Source: Alphaproteobacteria bacterium (lineage in GTDB: Bacteria > Pseudomonadota > Alphaproteobacteria > Rhodobacterales > Rhodobacteraceae). Taken from it: a stretch of 64,000 nucleotides of DNA. Below are positions 1-8,680 of the stretch, in pieces. Where the stretch lies: positions 62,001-126,000 of the forward strand of contig JASBSZ010000013.1 of the NCBI GenBank assembly GCA_030148665.1. Reading direction: 5' to 3'. Each line of letters begins with the position of its first letter. Positions within the stretch are counted from its first letter, which is position 1. The notes under the pieces were generated by a model. That model searched no databases, was not told the DNA's origin, and worked only from the letters and a program-made list of their open reading frames with translations. The translations under genes and the position numbers were made by a program.

Positions 1-105
1 GACCGGCTGTGCGCCGAGGCCGCGCAACAGGGCGGCGCGCCGCCGGGGATCGAGAAGATTCTCGATCGCCTGGGGGTGGTCGCGCCGCGCAGTCGGAAAA
101 AGTGA
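1..105 (+). CDS. C-terminal tail of an unidentified protein
   Basis: The first 34 codons of the window read open in frame 1 and end at a TGA at 103-105. The residues end GVVAPRSRKK, a basic tail. The reading frame enters from outside the window, so only the 3' end of a plus-strand gene is visible and the family cannot be recognised. About 125 bases separate it from the next gene. It could instead be a chance open frame, since high-GC DNA has few stops. Confidence 0.45.
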   Translation, partial: DRLCAEAAQQGGAPPGIEKILDRLGVVAPRSRKK

Positions 106-230
106 AACGGCCGCGGGGCCTGGCCCGACCGGCACCCCGCGAACCGGGCATCATCTTCGCGCTGTTGCAGCATGGGCCAAGTGCAACTAGTCTCGCCCTG
201 ACAAAACCAGATAACAATAAAGAGGAAGAC

Positions 231-578
231 ATGAAAATCACTATCGTCAGGATGCACCTGATGGCAGCAGCCCTCGTTGCCGCGGCCTGGCCGATGGCGG
301 CCAGCGCCGGCGCGGACCAATCCACCGCGCAAAAGGCCACCGAGGACGGCCAGTGCCTGGCCAGCTATTATCAGGGCAGCAACGGCGCGCTGCTGACGGG
401 TTATTCGCAAAAGGCGGCCCGTGAAAACGCGATCATCAGCTGGGGCGTCAGGGTCACGGCCTCGGTCGGGCCGCTTTACAGCGACTGGGACCGCGCGGTT
501 GACCGCAGCTTTTCCTGTGTCAAGAAGGGCAAGCTGATCAAATGCACGGCCCGCGCGCGACCCTGCAAATCGAAATAG
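231..578 (+). CDS. small secreted protein of unknown function
   Basis: This encodes a 115-residue protein starting at the ATG preceded by AGAGGAAG. The frame is open further upstream, but the signal peptide and ribosome-binding site support this start. Residues 1-26 form a classic Sec signal peptide: a basic start, a hydrophobic run rich in Ala, and a cleavage-like ASAGA. The mature part is about 90 residues, has four cysteines (possibly two disulfides in the periplasm) and a very basic C-terminus ending ARPCKSK. I do not recognise the family. It lies 67 bases upstream of trkH, with no evidence of a functional link. Confidence 0.6.
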   Translation: MKITIVRMHLMAAALVAAAWPMAASAGADQSTAQKATEDGQCLASYYQGSNGALLTGYSQKAARENAIISWGVRVTASVGPLYSDWDRAVDRSFSCVKKGKLIKCTARARPCKSK

Positions 579-645
579 GGGATTTCCGGCAAATCCGCAG
601 CCCTTGCCCCGGCCGGGGACACGAGGCAACCACGGGACATCTCCC

Positions 646-2058
646 ATGAACCTGATCCTGTTCTTCAACGGTATCGTGCTGGTCTTTGCGGCCACGGTCA
701 TGCTGATCGTGGCCGCACTCTACTGGGCGACGGCGGACATATTCATCATGTCGGCGCTGGTGACCATGTTTCTGGGCGGGGTGCTGGCCCTTGTGGGGCA
801 GTCGCGCCTGACGGGTTTCAACCGCCGACATATCTTTGTGCTGACCACGTCCTCGTGGATCATGGCCGGCTTTGCCGGGGCGGTTCCGCTGTGGTTCTGG
901 GGGCTCAGCCCGGCGGATGCCTATTTCGAATCGATGTCGGGGATTACCACCACCGGCTCGACGGTGATGAGCGGGCTCGACCAGACCGCGCATGGCATTC
1001 TGCTGTGGCGGGCCCTGCTGCAATGGTTCGGGGGCGTCGGTATCATCGTCACGGGCATTGCCATCCTGCCCATCCTCAACGTTTCGGGGATGCAGCTTTT
1101 CCGGGCGGAAAGTTCGGAAAGCGGCGAAAAGGAGCTGAAGAGCGCGGCAAGTTTCGCCACCGCCACGATCTGGGTCTATGTCCTGCTGACATTCGCCTGT
1201 GTGGTGGCCTACATGGCCGGCGGGATGAGCCTTTTTGACGCCGTGACCCACGCCATGGCCACGCTTTCGACGGGGGGGTATTCGACCCATGATGCCTCGA
1301 TGGGCTATTTCGACAGCGGGCTGATCCAGTGGTCGGCGATCGTCTTCATGGTGCTGGGCAGCCTGCCCTTTGCCTGGTTCATCCGCGCCTTCAACCGCCG
1401 GATATTTTCGTCCGAACAGATCGCCGTCTACATTCCCACGCTGGTCATCATCATTCTTGCCCTGACCGCGTGGCGGGTGGCAACGTCCGACGCGGCGCCG
1501 CTGGATGCGCTGCGCGAGGTCGCCTTTTCGGTGGTCTCGGTGGTGACGACGACCGGCTTTACCGTGACCGACTATACCACCTGGGGCATGTTCGCCGTCG
1601 CGGCCTTCTTTTTCCTGACCGCCGTCGGGGGGTGTACGGGATCGACCGCCGGCGGAATCAAGATCATGCGCTGGATCGTCTCGGCCAAGGCGATCTTCAA
1701 CGCTGCGCGATCGATACAGTATCCCCACGGCGTGTTTGCCGTGCGCCACGAGGGGCGCACCGTCGAACCCGAGGTCCTGGACGGCGTCATCGCCTTTTTC
1801 ACGATGTTCTTCCTGTCGGTCGCCGGCATGACATTTGCGCTGAATTTCATGGGGATTGACATCGAGACCGCGCTCAGCGGCTCGCTCACGGCATTGATGA
1901 ATGTCGGCCCCGGCATCGGCAACACGATAGGACCCGCGGGGAATTTCGCCTCGCTGCCCGACGGCGCGAAATGGGTGTTGTCCTTTGGCATGTTCCTGGG
2001 ACGGCTGGAAATCATGACCGTGCTGGTTCTGATGACCCCGGCCATCTGGGTGCGCTGA
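646..2058 (+). CDS. trkH: TrkH-family potassium uptake protein
   Basis: This is a 470-residue integral membrane protein, the K+-translocating subunit of the Trk system, which normally works with the cytoplasmic TrkA gating ring (not in this window). The four pore-loop repeats of the TrkH/KtrB fold are recognisable: SMSGITTTGSTVM, ATLSTGGYSTHD, VSVVTTTGFTVTD and LMNVGPGIGNTIG, each with the filter glycine. Length matches the roughly 480-residue family norm. The ATG at 646 begins a hydrophobic first helix; an in-frame TTG at 604 would add a non-conserved stretch. The gene converges on hisE. Confidence 0.93.
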   Translation: MNLILFFNGIVLVFAATVMLIVAALYWATADIFIMSALVTMFLGGVLALVGQSRLTGFNRRHIFVLTTSSWIMAGFAGAVPLWFWGLSPADAYFESMSGITTTGSTVMSGLDQTAHGILLWRALLQWFGGVGIIVTGIAILPILNVSGMQLFRAESSESGEKELKSAASFATATIWVYVLLTFACVVAYMAGGMSLFDAVTHAMATLSTGGYSTHDASMGYFDSGLIQWSAIVFMVLGSLPFAWFIRAFNRRIFSSEQIAVYIPTLVIIILALTAWRVATSDAAPLDALREVAFSVVSVVTTTGFTVTDYTTWGMFAVAAFFFLTAVGGCTGSTAGGIKIMRWIVSAKAIFNAARSIQYPHGVFAVRHEGRTVEPEVLDGVIAFFTMFFLSVAGMTFALNFMGIDIETALSGSLTALMNVGPGIGNTIGPAGNFASLPDGAKWVLSFGMFLGRLEIMTVLVLMTPAIWVR

Positions 2059-2118
2059 TCGTCGGGTGCGAACCCGCCGCCCTGACATGGCGTAGCGCTA
2101 CCCGGTTGCGGTTTCGTC

Positions 2119-2451
2119 CTACCGGGGCGGGAGTTTGTTTTCCCGCGCGGCCTTTTCGGCAACCCCCGAAACCCCCTCGCGGCGTTCGAGTTCGGCCAGC
2201 ACGTCGGCCAGTGCCACGTCGCGCGCCGCCAGCATCACCAGCAGATGATACAGCACGTCCGCGGCCTCGTATGTCAGGTTCTCGCGCTCGCCCCTGGCCG
2301 CCGCGATGATCGCCTCGACCGCCTCTTCGCCGAATTTCTCGGCCGCCTTTTCCGGGCCACGGGCCAGCAGACGCGCCGTCCAGGACGATTCGGGATCGGC
2401 CCCCTTGCGCGATTCGATGGTGGCCGCCAGCCGTGTCAGTATGTCGCTCAT
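2119..2451 (-). CDS. hisE: phosphoribosyl-ATP pyrophosphatase
   Basis: A 110-residue all-helical MazG-like pyrophosphohydrolase that converts phosphoribosyl-ATP to phosphoribosyl-AMP, the second step of histidine biosynthesis. The metal-binding pattern is seen in [14 protein letters not shown] and in [14 protein letters not shown]. The size is typical of a stand-alone HisE rather than a HisIE fusion. Its ATG overlaps the TGA of hisF (ATGA at 2448-2451), so the two are translationally coupled. It is the last gene of its operon and converges with trkH. Confidence 0.95.
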   Translation of the reverse strand: MSDILTRLAATIESRKGADPESSWTARLLARGPEKAAEKFGEEAVEAIIAAARGERENLTYEAADVLYHLLVMLAARDVALADVLAELERREGVSGVAEKAARENKLPPR

Positions 2452-3206
2452 ATCCGCACCGGTATTCCTGCCCTTGCCATGTGTTCCTTGGCCTCGTGAA
2501 TGGTGTAATCGCCGAAATGAAAGATCGAGGCCGCCAGCACCGCGCTGGCATGGCCTTCCAGCACGCCCTCGACCAGATGATCCAGCGTGCCGACCCCGCC
2601 CGAGGCGATCACCGGGATGGAAACCGCATCCGCAATGGCGCGGGTGAGTTCCAGGTTATAGCCCGCCCGCGTGCCGTCGCGGTCCATCGAGGTCAGCAGG
2701 ATTTCGCCCGCGCCCCGGCTTTCGACAAGGCGGGCGAATTCGACCGCGTCGATCCCCGTCGGGCGGCGGCCGCCATGGGTGAAGATTTCCCATTTCCCCG
2801 GCGAGACGGTCTTGGCGTCGATGGCCACCACGATGCACTGGTTGCCGAATTTCTCGGCCGATTTCGCCACCACCTCGGGGTCGGCGACGGCGGCCGAGTT
2901 GAACGAAACCTTGTCGGCACCCGCCAGCAGCAGGGCGCGCACATCGTCAGGGCTGCGCACACCTCCGCCGACGGTCAGCGGCATGAAACATTGCTCGGCG
3001 GTGCGCTGCACGACGTCTTGCATGATGCCGCGGTTTTCATGGGTGGCGTTGATATCCAGAAAGCACAGCTCGTCGGCGCCGGCGGCGTCATAGGCGCGCG
3101 CGGCCTCGACCGGGTCGCCGGCATCGACCAGATCGACGAAATTGACGCCCTTGACGACGCGGCCTTCCTTGACGTCGAGGCAGGGGATGATGCGGGTTTT
3201 CAACAT
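2448..3206 (-). CDS. hisF: imidazole glycerol phosphate synthase, cyclase subunit
   Basis: A 252-residue (beta/alpha)8 barrel that uses ammonia from HisH to convert PRFAR into imidazole glycerol phosphate and AICAR. The start [12 protein letters not shown] places the catalytic Asp at residue 11. The second acidic residue is in VVAIDAK, and the phosphate-binding loops VGGGVR and ASGGVG are present. A further upstream ATG would add six non-conserved residues (MVQTAP), so the internal ATG is preferred. HisH and HisA are not adjacent here. It follows the Crp/Fnr gene by 78 bases and overlaps hisE. Confidence 0.96.
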   Translation of the reverse strand: MLKTRIIPCLDVKEGRVVKGVNFVDLVDAGDPVEAARAYDAAGADELCFLDINATHENRGIMQDVVQRTAEQCFMPLTVGGGVRSPDDVRALLLAGADKVSFNSAAVADPEVVAKSAEKFGNQCIVVAIDAKTVSPGKWEIFTHGGRRPTGIDAVEFARLVESRGAGEILLTSMDRDGTRAGYNLELTRAIADAVSIPVIASGGVGTLDHLVEGVLEGHASAVLAASIFHFGDYTIHEAKEHMARAGIPVRI

Positions 3207-3284
3207 GGGGGCTGTTTGGACCATCCGGGGCCGAAAGGCAAGAAAGGCGAGGGCGGAAACGGTATCGGCCCGCGCAGGGCGCGG

Positions 3285-3947
3285 TCAGCGGGCCTGGGCA
3301 AATCGCGCAAGGGCGGCGCGATCGGTGATGGTGATGCAGCCACGGTCGAGGCGCAGCATGCCCCGCCTTGCCAGCGCATCCAGCCGGCGCGAGACGACCT
3401 CGCGCGCGGTGCCGATCTGGGTGGCCAGCTCCTGATGGGTGGCGCGCACAGCGTTGTCTGCCCCGGCGCACGCCAACAGGGCGCTGGCCAGGCGTATCTC
3501 GACCCGGACAAAGGCAACCTGTTCAAGCAGTTGCATCATTTCCTGAAGGCGCCGCGCGAAGGCGCCAAAGACGAAATCGCGGAACGGGCCGGAATGGGCC
3601 AGCAGGCGCTGGAACAGGTCGCGCGGGATCAGCGCCAGTTCGCAATCGGTCTCGCAATGGGCCTCGGCCGAGTAATCCTCGTGCCCCAGGATGCCCAGGG
3701 TCGATTGCACGCAGGTCTGGCCGGGGGTGATGTCATAGAGCAATATGTCGCGCCCGCCGGGGCCGATCAGATAGACCCCCACGCGCCCCGACAGCACGAT
3801 GGCAAAGCCGCGCACCGCGTCGCCGGGGCGAAACAGGATCGTGTCGCGCGCCAGATGCGCCGCCTGCACCGGGGCCAGCAGGGCGCGACCCTCGGCGTCC
3901 AGCATGTCGGCCAGCGCCGAGCGGTCGATCCAGTCGGCTGCGCTCAT
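3285..3947 (-). CDS. Crp/Fnr-family transcriptional regulator
   Basis: This 220-residue protein has an N-terminal cyclic-nucleotide-binding-like beta barrel (about residues 10-130) containing VLSGRVGVYLIGPGGRDILLYDITPG. It ends in a winged helix-turn-helix with the Crp signature HQELATQIGTAREVVSRRLDAL (about 168-189), including the E-x-x-S-R recognition helix. No N-terminal Cys cluster for an Fe-S centre is present, so it is not a classical oxygen-sensing Fnr; it resembles the FixK/Dnr-like or general Crp branch. Its start overlaps the mmsB stop (ATGA), so it is co-expressed with valine catabolism. Its targets are unknown. Confidence 0.85.
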   Translation of the reverse strand: MSAADWIDRSALADMLDAEGRALLAPVQAAHLARDTILFRPGDAVRGFAIVLSGRVGVYLIGPGGRDILLYDITPGQTCVQSTLGILGHEDYSAEAHCETDCELALIPRDLFQRLLAHSGPFRDFVFGAFARRLQEMMQLLEQVAFVRVEIRLASALLACAGADNAVRATHQELATQIGTAREVVSRRLDALARRGMLRLDRGCITITDRAALARFAQAR

Positions 3948-4816
3948 CCGCGCGACTTGCCGGCAAGCCAGGGCAGAACGGCCGAGAAATCCATGCCCTT
4001 GCCGCCCTCGCTTTCGACGAACTGGCGGTAAAGCTCGGTCGCCCGCGCGCCGATCGGGGTTTCGGCGTCGGCTGCCTCGGCGGCCTGCTGGCTGAGGCGC
4101 AGGTCCTTGAGCATCAGCTCGGCGGCAAAGCCGGGCTTGTAGTCGTTGTCGGCGGGGCTGGTCGCGCCAACGCCGGGGGCAGGGGTGTAGGCGTTCATCG
4201 TCCAGCTGTAGCCTGACGAGGTGCTGACCACATCGAACATCTTTTGCCGGTCAAGCCCCAGCTTGTCGGCCAGCGCAAAGGCCTCGCAGGTGACCAGCAT
4301 GGTCGCGCCAAGGATCATGTTGTTGCAGATCTTGGCGGCCTGCCCGTTGCCCGAAGGCCCGCAATGCACCGCCTTTTGCCCCATGATGTCAAAGAGCGGC
4401 CTCGCCTTTTCAAAGGCCGCGTCAGAGCCGCCGGCCATGAAGGTCAGCGTGCCGGCCTGCGCGCCGCCAATGCCGCCCGAAACCGGCGCATCTGCGGCCA
4501 GCAGGCCCGCGGCCTCGGCATCATGCGCAACCGCGCGCGCGCTTTCCACGTCCACGGTCGAGCAATCCAGAAACAGCGCGCCCTTGTCCATCGCGGGGAT
4601 GATCTCGGCCGCGACGCTGCGCAGGATGTCGCCATTGGGCAGCATTGTGATCACGACCTCCTGCCCGGCGGCGGCGTCAGCGGCGCTGTCGGCCTTGCTG
4701 ACGCCCTCGGGGCAGGGGGCGACAAGGTCAAATCCGGTGACCTCGTGCCCCGCCTTGACGAGATTTGCCGCCATGGGGGCGCCCATATTGCCCAGTCCGA
4801 TGAATCCGATCTTCAT
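3944..4816 (-). CDS. mmsB: 3-hydroxyisobutyrate dehydrogenase
   Basis: A 290-residue NAD+-dependent beta-hydroxyacid dehydrogenase that oxidises 3-hydroxyisobutyrate to methylmalonate semialdehyde in valine catabolism. The Rossmann motif GFIGLGNMGAPMA is at residues 4-16, the substrate loop DAPVSGGIGGAQAGTL at about 109-124, and the catalytic Lys in GQAAKICNNM is at 162. The ATG at 4816 is chosen over a GTG at 4822 because AGGAG lies seven bases before the ATG but only one before the GTG. It starts two bases after the hydrolase gene and overlaps the Crp/Fnr gene, forming a tight operon. Confidence 0.95.
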   Translation of the reverse strand: MKIGFIGLGNMGAPMAANLVKAGHEVTGFDLVAPCPEGVSKADSAADAAAGQEVVITMLPNGDILRSVAAEIIPAMDKGALFLDCSTVDVESARAVAHDAEAAGLLAADAPVSGGIGGAQAGTLTFMAGGSDAAFEKARPLFDIMGQKAVHCGPSGNGQAAKICNNMILGATMLVTCEAFALADKLGLDRQKMFDVVSTSSGYSWTMNAYTPAPGVGATSPADNDYKPGFAAELMLKDLRLSQQAAEAADAETPIGARATELYRQFVESEGGKGMDFSAVLPWLAGKSRG

Positions 4817-4818
4817 TT

Positions 4819-5865
4819 TCACTCTCCTTGCAAATCCAGTTCCATGTCGCCAAGCGGGGCCAGCAGGGCGGCGGCCTCGTCAGGTTTTACCGCGTCGGGC
4901 GCGCCGTGGCGCCACTGCGGGTTGCGGTCCTTGTCGATGATCGCGGCGCGGATCCCTTCCAGAAAATCGCCAAGCTCCATCGAGCGCGCGGTAAAGCGGT
5001 ATTCCTGCGCCAGCGCATCCTCGATTTCCGCATCCCTTTCGCGCAGATTGTGCAGCATTTTCAGCGTCACCGCCATGGAAAGCGGTGAATTCCGCGCGAT
5101 TGCCCTGGCCGCCTTGTGGGCGAGATCGCTGTCGGCGGTGCTGACGGCGGCCCATATTTCGGCCAGCGTCGGGGCGGCAAACAGGCGGTCGATTTCGGCC
5201 TGCGCGCCGCGCAGCGTACCAGCAGGCGGCGGGGCTGCGTATTTTGTGATCACATCTGGATTGCCGGTTTCCTCAAGCTCGGTCACTAGCTCGGACCACA
5301 TTGATTCCGGCACGTAACTGTCGGCAAAACCTGTATGAATCGCGTCATCGGCATTCATGCGTGTTGCCGTCAGAGCCAGATATTCACCCAGACGCCCCGG
5401 CGCGCGGGCCAAGAGCAGCGAGCCCCCCACATCGGGCACCAGACCGATGCCGCATTCCGGCATGGCGATCTGGCTGCTGTCGCCCACGATCCGGTGGCTG
5501 CCATGACAGCCGACGCCCACGCCGCCGCCCATGGTAAAGCCCTGCATCAGGGCGACATAGGGTTTGGGAAAACGGGCGATACGGGCATTCATGCGATATT
5601 CATCGGACCAGAAACGCTGGCCATAGGAATAATCGCCCCGCGTGCCGGTATCATACATTTCCTGAATGTCGCCGCCCGCGCAAAAGGCGCGATCGCCCGC
5701 GGCGTCGATGATGACCAGCGCCACGTCGGGGTCATCGCGCCATGCCTGCAATGCGGCGTCGATTGCAAGACACATGTCATAGCTGAGCGCGTTCAGCGCC
5801 CTGGGCCGGTTCAGCGTGATGCGGCCGGCGCGGCCCTGCGTGCGGATGATGATGTCGTCGGTCAT
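4819..5865 (-). CDS. 3-hydroxyisobutyryl-CoA hydrolase (crotonase fold)
   Basis: This 348-residue crotonase-superfamily protein has the length and C-terminal extension of 3-hydroxyisobutyryl-CoA hydrolases rather than the roughly 260 residues of simple hydratases. The oxyanion-hole segments AFCAGGDIQEMYD and FTMGGGVGVGCHGSHRI are clear. The catalytic Glu lies in MPECGIGLVPDVGGS. It would release free 3-hydroxyisobutyrate for MmsB, which is encoded immediately downstream. The ATG at 5865 (MTDDIIIRTQ) is preferred because the open frame upstream runs through the palindromic repeat at about 5897-5955. Confidence 0.88.
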   Translation of the reverse strand: MTDDIIIRTQGRAGRITLNRPRALNALSYDMCLAIDAALQAWRDDPDVALVIIDAAGDRAFCAGGDIQEMYDTGTRGDYSYGQRFWSDEYRMNARIARFPKPYVALMQGFTMGGGVGVGCHGSHRIVGDSSQIAMPECGIGLVPDVGGSLLLARAPGRLGEYLALTATRMNADDAIHTGFADSYVPESMWSELVTELEETGNPDVITKYAAPPPAGTLRGAQAEIDRLFAAPTLAEIWAAVSTADSDLAHKAARAIARNSPLSMAVTLKMLHNLRERDAEIEDALAQEYRFTARSMELGDFLEGIRAAIIDKDRNPQWRHGAPDAVKPDEAAALLAPLGDMELDLQGE

Positions 5866-5895
5866 GATCAAAGCCCTGTCCTGTCGAGAGATCTT

Positions 5896-5955
5896 CCCCG
5901 GATCGCCTGCGATCCGGGATGCGCCCGCCCGCCCCCCAGGCGGGCGCATTCGCGC
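5896..5955. repeat. dispersed palindromic repeat, family B copy 1
   Basis: A perfect 10-bp inverted repeat, CCCGGATCGC/GCGATCCGGG with a 2-base spacer (5897-5918), is followed by TGCGCCCGCC/GGCGGGCGCA arms (5920-5948). The same two-hairpin arrangement recurs at about 8561, 27843 and 46351. It lies between the acyl-CoA dehydrogenase stop and the hydrolase start, inside the minus-strand operon, and could shape mRNA stability. This resembles REP/BIME-type elements; no transposase is nearby. Confidence 0.75.
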
Positions 5956-6000
5956 CCACCACGGGCGGCCGCATCCCTCTGTTCGTGCAGGCCCATCCCG

Positions 6001-7146
6001 CTAGCCCCGCTCGGCCAGCAGGGCGCGGGCGGTGATCAGGCGCATGATCTCGTTAGTGCCTTCCAGGATCTGATGCACCCGCAGATCGCGCACGATCTTT
6101 TCGATGCCGTAATCGGCCAGATAGCCATAGCCGCCATGCAGTTGCAGGCAGCCATTGGCCACATCAAAAGCGGTGTCGGTCACGAACCGCTTGGCCATGG
6201 CGCAATGCTTGGTCGCATCCGGCGCGCCCTGGTCCAGCTTCCACGCCGCCTGGCGCAGAAAGACGCGCGCCGCCTGCAAACCCGTTTCCATGTCCGCAAG
6301 GCGGAATTGCAGCGCCTGGAACTGGTCAATCGTGCGACCGAACGCCTTGCGCTCGCCCATATAGGCCAGTGTCGCGTTCAGCGCCGCCTGCGCCCCGCCC
6401 AAGGCGCCCGCCGAGATGTTCAGCCGCCCGCCATCCAGCCCGTTCATGGCGTATTTGAATCCCTCGCCCTCGACCCCGAGCAGGTTTTCGGCGGGTACGA
6501 AACAGTCGTCGAACTGCACCTGCGCCGTGGGCTGCGAGCGCCAGCCCATCTTGTTTTCCTTGGCGCCGAACGAGATGCCCCTGGCGTCGGCCGGCACGAT
6601 CAGCGTCGAAATCCCCTTTGGCCCATCGCCGCCGGTGCGGCACATCACGACATAGGCGTCACTATAGCCCCCGCCCGAAATGAACGCCTTGGTGCCGTTC
6701 AGCACATAGCCGCCATCCACCTTTTCGGCGCGTGTGCGCAGGGCGGCGGCGTCGGATCCGCTGCCCGGCTCGGTCAGGCAATAGCTGACCACCGTTTCCA
6801 GCGTGCACATGGGCGGCAGCCAGCGCGCCTTGAACTCATCGCTTGCGAACTTGTCGATCATGCCGCCGCACATGTTGTGGATCGACAGGAACGAGCCGAC
6901 CGAGGGGCAGGCCATGGCCAGCGCCTCGAACACCAGCGTCGATTCCAGCCGCCCCAGGCCGGAACCGCCATATTCCTCGGATACATAGATGCCGCCAAGA
7001 CCCAGCTCGCCGACCTTGGGCCACAGCTCGCGCGGGATGGTGCCCTCGGCCTCCCACGCGCGGGCATGGGGGGCGATATGTTCCTGCCCGAATGCGTAGG
7101 CCATGTCGAAAATGGCGTTCTGTTCTTCTGTCAGGGCAAAATCCAT
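6001..7146 (-). CDS. acyl-CoA dehydrogenase, probably isobutyryl-CoA dehydrogenase
   Basis: A 381-residue FAD enzyme with the three-domain acyl-CoA dehydrogenase fold. Signature 1, CLTEPGSGSDAAALRTRA, is at about residues 122-139, and the C-terminal LHGGYGYLADYGIEKIVRDLRV precedes the catalytic Glu in LEGTNEIMR (E366). Position in a cluster with mmsA, mmsB and a 3-hydroxyisobutyryl-CoA hydrolase implies isobutyryl-CoA to methacrylyl-CoA, the first dedicated valine step; other short branched substrates are possible. GGAGGAA precedes the ATG. An imperfect palindrome sits 35 bases upstream. It passes electrons to electron-transfer flavoprotein. Confidence 0.88.
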   Translation of the reverse strand: MDFALTEEQNAIFDMAYAFGQEHIAPHARAWEAEGTIPRELWPKVGELGLGGIYVSEEYGGSGLGRLESTLVFEALAMACPSVGSFLSIHNMCGGMIDKFASDEFKARWLPPMCTLETVVSYCLTEPGSGSDAAALRTRAEKVDGGYVLNGTKAFISGGGYSDAYVVMCRTGGDGPKGISTLIVPADARGISFGAKENKMGWRSQPTAQVQFDDCFVPAENLLGVEGEGFKYAMNGLDGGRLNISAGALGGAQAALNATLAYMGERKAFGRTIDQFQALQFRLADMETGLQAARVFLRQAAWKLDQGAPDATKHCAMAKRFVTDTAFDVANGCLQLHGGYGYLADYGIEKIVRDLRVHQILEGTNEIMRLITARALLAERG

Positions 7147-7180
7147 GGGGGTTCCTCCGGCGCGAATGGGCGATTTTCAG

Positions 7181-7202
7181 GAATTGAACACTTGTTTAAT
7201 TC
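7181..7202. promoter_or_regulatory. imperfect 22-bp palindrome, candidate operator
   Basis: The arms GAATTGAACA and TGTTTAATTC match at 9 of 10 positions around a CT centre. The site lies in an AT-rich patch 35 bases upstream of the acyl-CoA dehydrogenase start. Its AACA-N2-TGTT core resembles operators of TetR-type regulators of acyl-CoA metabolism, but no such regulator is adjacent, so the cognate protein is unknown. Confidence 0.5.
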
Positions 7203-7253
7203 TGAATTGTTGCGAGAGTTTTGCAACCCCAAAAACGCCCTGTCCAGCCGATG

Positions 7254-8384
7254 CTACAGGCCCTCGTTGAACTCGTCGATCAGCGAATCCACCACCGCCC
7301 GCAAGGCGGCCTGCCGGTCGTTGCTGCGCATCAGCTCGGCGTCAAAGACATCGCGCTGACGTTCGGCGCTGGTGCCGGCCTTCAACATGGCGGGCAGGCG
7401 CCGGACCTCGGCCACGCAGCCAAGCGCCTGGGCATCTTCGGCGATCAGATCCACCAACTCGTCGATCAACGTGTCAAAGGGTTTCAACCCGCCCGCGCCG
7501 AAATCGATCAGCCCCTCGGTGGTGCCATAGCGTTGGGCGCGCCAGCGGTTTTCGGCGATCAGAAAGCGGTCATAGATGCGCCAGCGCTGGTTTTTCAGGC
7601 GCAGCCGCCACAGCATGCGCATGATGCATTGGGTGATTGCGGCGATGGTCAGCGTATCCTCAAGCCGGGGCGAGACATCGCAGATGCGGCTCTCCAGCGT
7701 GGGAAAGCGGGCCGAGGGGCGCAGATCCCACCAGATTTTCGACGAATCCTCGATCGCGCCGGTGTCGATGATGACCTGAACGGATCGTTCGTATTCCGCC
7801 CAGCTGGTAAATCGCGGCGGCAGGCCGGTGCGGGGCAGGTTGTCGAATACCGTCAGGCGATAACTGGCAAGGCCCGTATCCTCGCCCTTCCAATAGGGGG
7901 ACGAGGCCGACAGCGCCAGCAGATGCGGCAGGAAATAGGGAAACTGGGCCATCAGGTCGATGCGGGTTTCGTTGTCGGCAATGCCCACATGCACATGCTG
8001 GCCGCAGATCAGCATGCGCCGCGCAACGCCGGCCAGGTCGCGCCTGAGCGTGTTGTAACGGTCCTTGTTGGTGTGGTGCTGTTCGTTCCATTTGGCAAAG
8101 GGGTGGCAGGATGCGGCGATCGGGGCCATGCCGTATTTGCGGCATGTGCGCGAGATGCAGGCCCGCAGGCGTTTCAGGTCGTCACGGGCGGCAGGGATGT
8201 CGGCGCAGACCTTGGTGCCGACCTCGATCTGGCATTGCAGGAATTCGGGGCTGACCTGTTCGGCCAGTTCGCGCCGGCATTCCTGCATCAGCTCGTCGGG
8301 AGGCACGGCCAGATCGCGACTTTCCAGATCGACGACAAGATATTCTTCCTCGATCCCGAGGGTGAAATCCGGCTGTGGTCTCAT
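7254..8384 (-). CDS. carboxylate-amine ligase (GCS2/YbdK family)
   Basis: This 376-residue protein belongs to the glutamate-cysteine ligase type 2 (YbdK) family of ATP-grasp-like ligases. The opening [14 protein letters not shown] carries the conserved acidic triplet. [18 protein letters not shown] and the later [19 protein letters not shown] are family landmarks. Members join glutamate to an amine or cysteine, but the substrate of this one is not evident. The ATG at 8384 has AGGGAGG at optimal spacing; the upstream open frame is repeat DNA. It is embedded between mmsA and the isobutyryl-CoA dehydrogenase gene, where it has no obvious metabolic role. Confidence 0.85.
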   Translation of the reverse strand: MRPQPDFTLGIEEEYLVVDLESRDLAVPPDELMQECRRELAEQVSPEFLQCQIEVGTKVCADIPAARDDLKRLRACISRTCRKYGMAPIAASCHPFAKWNEQHHTNKDRYNTLRRDLAGVARRMLICGQHVHVGIADNETRIDLMAQFPYFLPHLLALSASSPYWKGEDTGLASYRLTVFDNLPRTGLPPRFTSWAEYERSVQVIIDTGAIEDSSKIWWDLRPSARFPTLESRICDVSPRLEDTLTIAAITQCIMRMLWRLRLKNQRWRIYDRFLIAENRWRAQRYGTTEGLIDFGAGGLKPFDTLIDELVDLIAEDAQALGCVAEVRRLPAMLKAGTSAERQRDVFDAELMRSNDRQAALRAVVDSLIDEFNEGL

Positions 8385-8560
8385 CAATGCCTCCCTTTCC
8401 AATGGGGGAAGGCTGGCAGTTTTGGGCGCGGCGCTCAAGTGTTTTCGATGGCGGTGGGGCGAGACAGAGGTTCGCGCCCGAGCCCGAGGGCGGGTTCGGC
8501 GGGATTGCGCGTCGGAAACAGGTGGCTGACATGCCGTTTTCTGGCGCGACGGTGCATATT

Positions 8561-8614
8561 CGCGCCCGCCCTGGGGGGCGGGGTCGGGCGCGAACCGGAT
8601 TGCAGGCAATCCGG
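8561..8614. repeat. dispersed palindromic repeat, family B copy 2
   Basis: CGCGCCCG and CGGGCGCG arms flank a G-rich centre, followed by CCGGATTGC/GCAATCCGG around AG. It has the inverted orientation of copies 1 and 4. The roughly 296-base gap 8385-8680 between mmsA and the ligase gene holds this repeat and the mmsA terminator. A partial second GTTCGCGCCCG arm starts near 8479. Confidence 0.7.
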
Positions 8615-8623
8615 CAGGACAAA

Positions 8624-8653
8624 CAAAACCCGGGCCGTTTTCACGCCCCGGGT
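8624..8653 (-). terminator. rho-independent terminator downstream of mmsA
   Basis: Read on the minus strand, ACCCGGG (8653-8647) and CCCGGGT (8634-8628) form a 7-bp stem with a 12-base loop, followed by TTTTGTTTG. It starts about 28 bases past the mmsA stop. It suggests that mmsA can be a separate transcript from the ligase-dehydrogenase-hydrolase-mmsB genes downstream. Confidence 0.7.
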
Positions 8654-8680
8654 GAGTTTCACAGACCTGATCTTTCCCGC

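Noticed and set aside
538-2088. Long minus-strand ORF opposite trkH
   Set aside because: It is a His/Gly/Arg-rich shadow of the trkH frame, without motifs.
2059-2118. Possible tRNA fragment (GGGTGCGAACCC) after trkH
   Set aside because: No acceptor or anticodon stem can be built around it. A short GTAGCGCTAC palindrome is present but gives no convincing feature.
2433-4031. 532-codon plus-strand ORF opposite hisF and the Crp/Fnr gene
   Set aside because: It is an antisense shadow; the minus strand encodes clear hisF and Crp/Fnr families.
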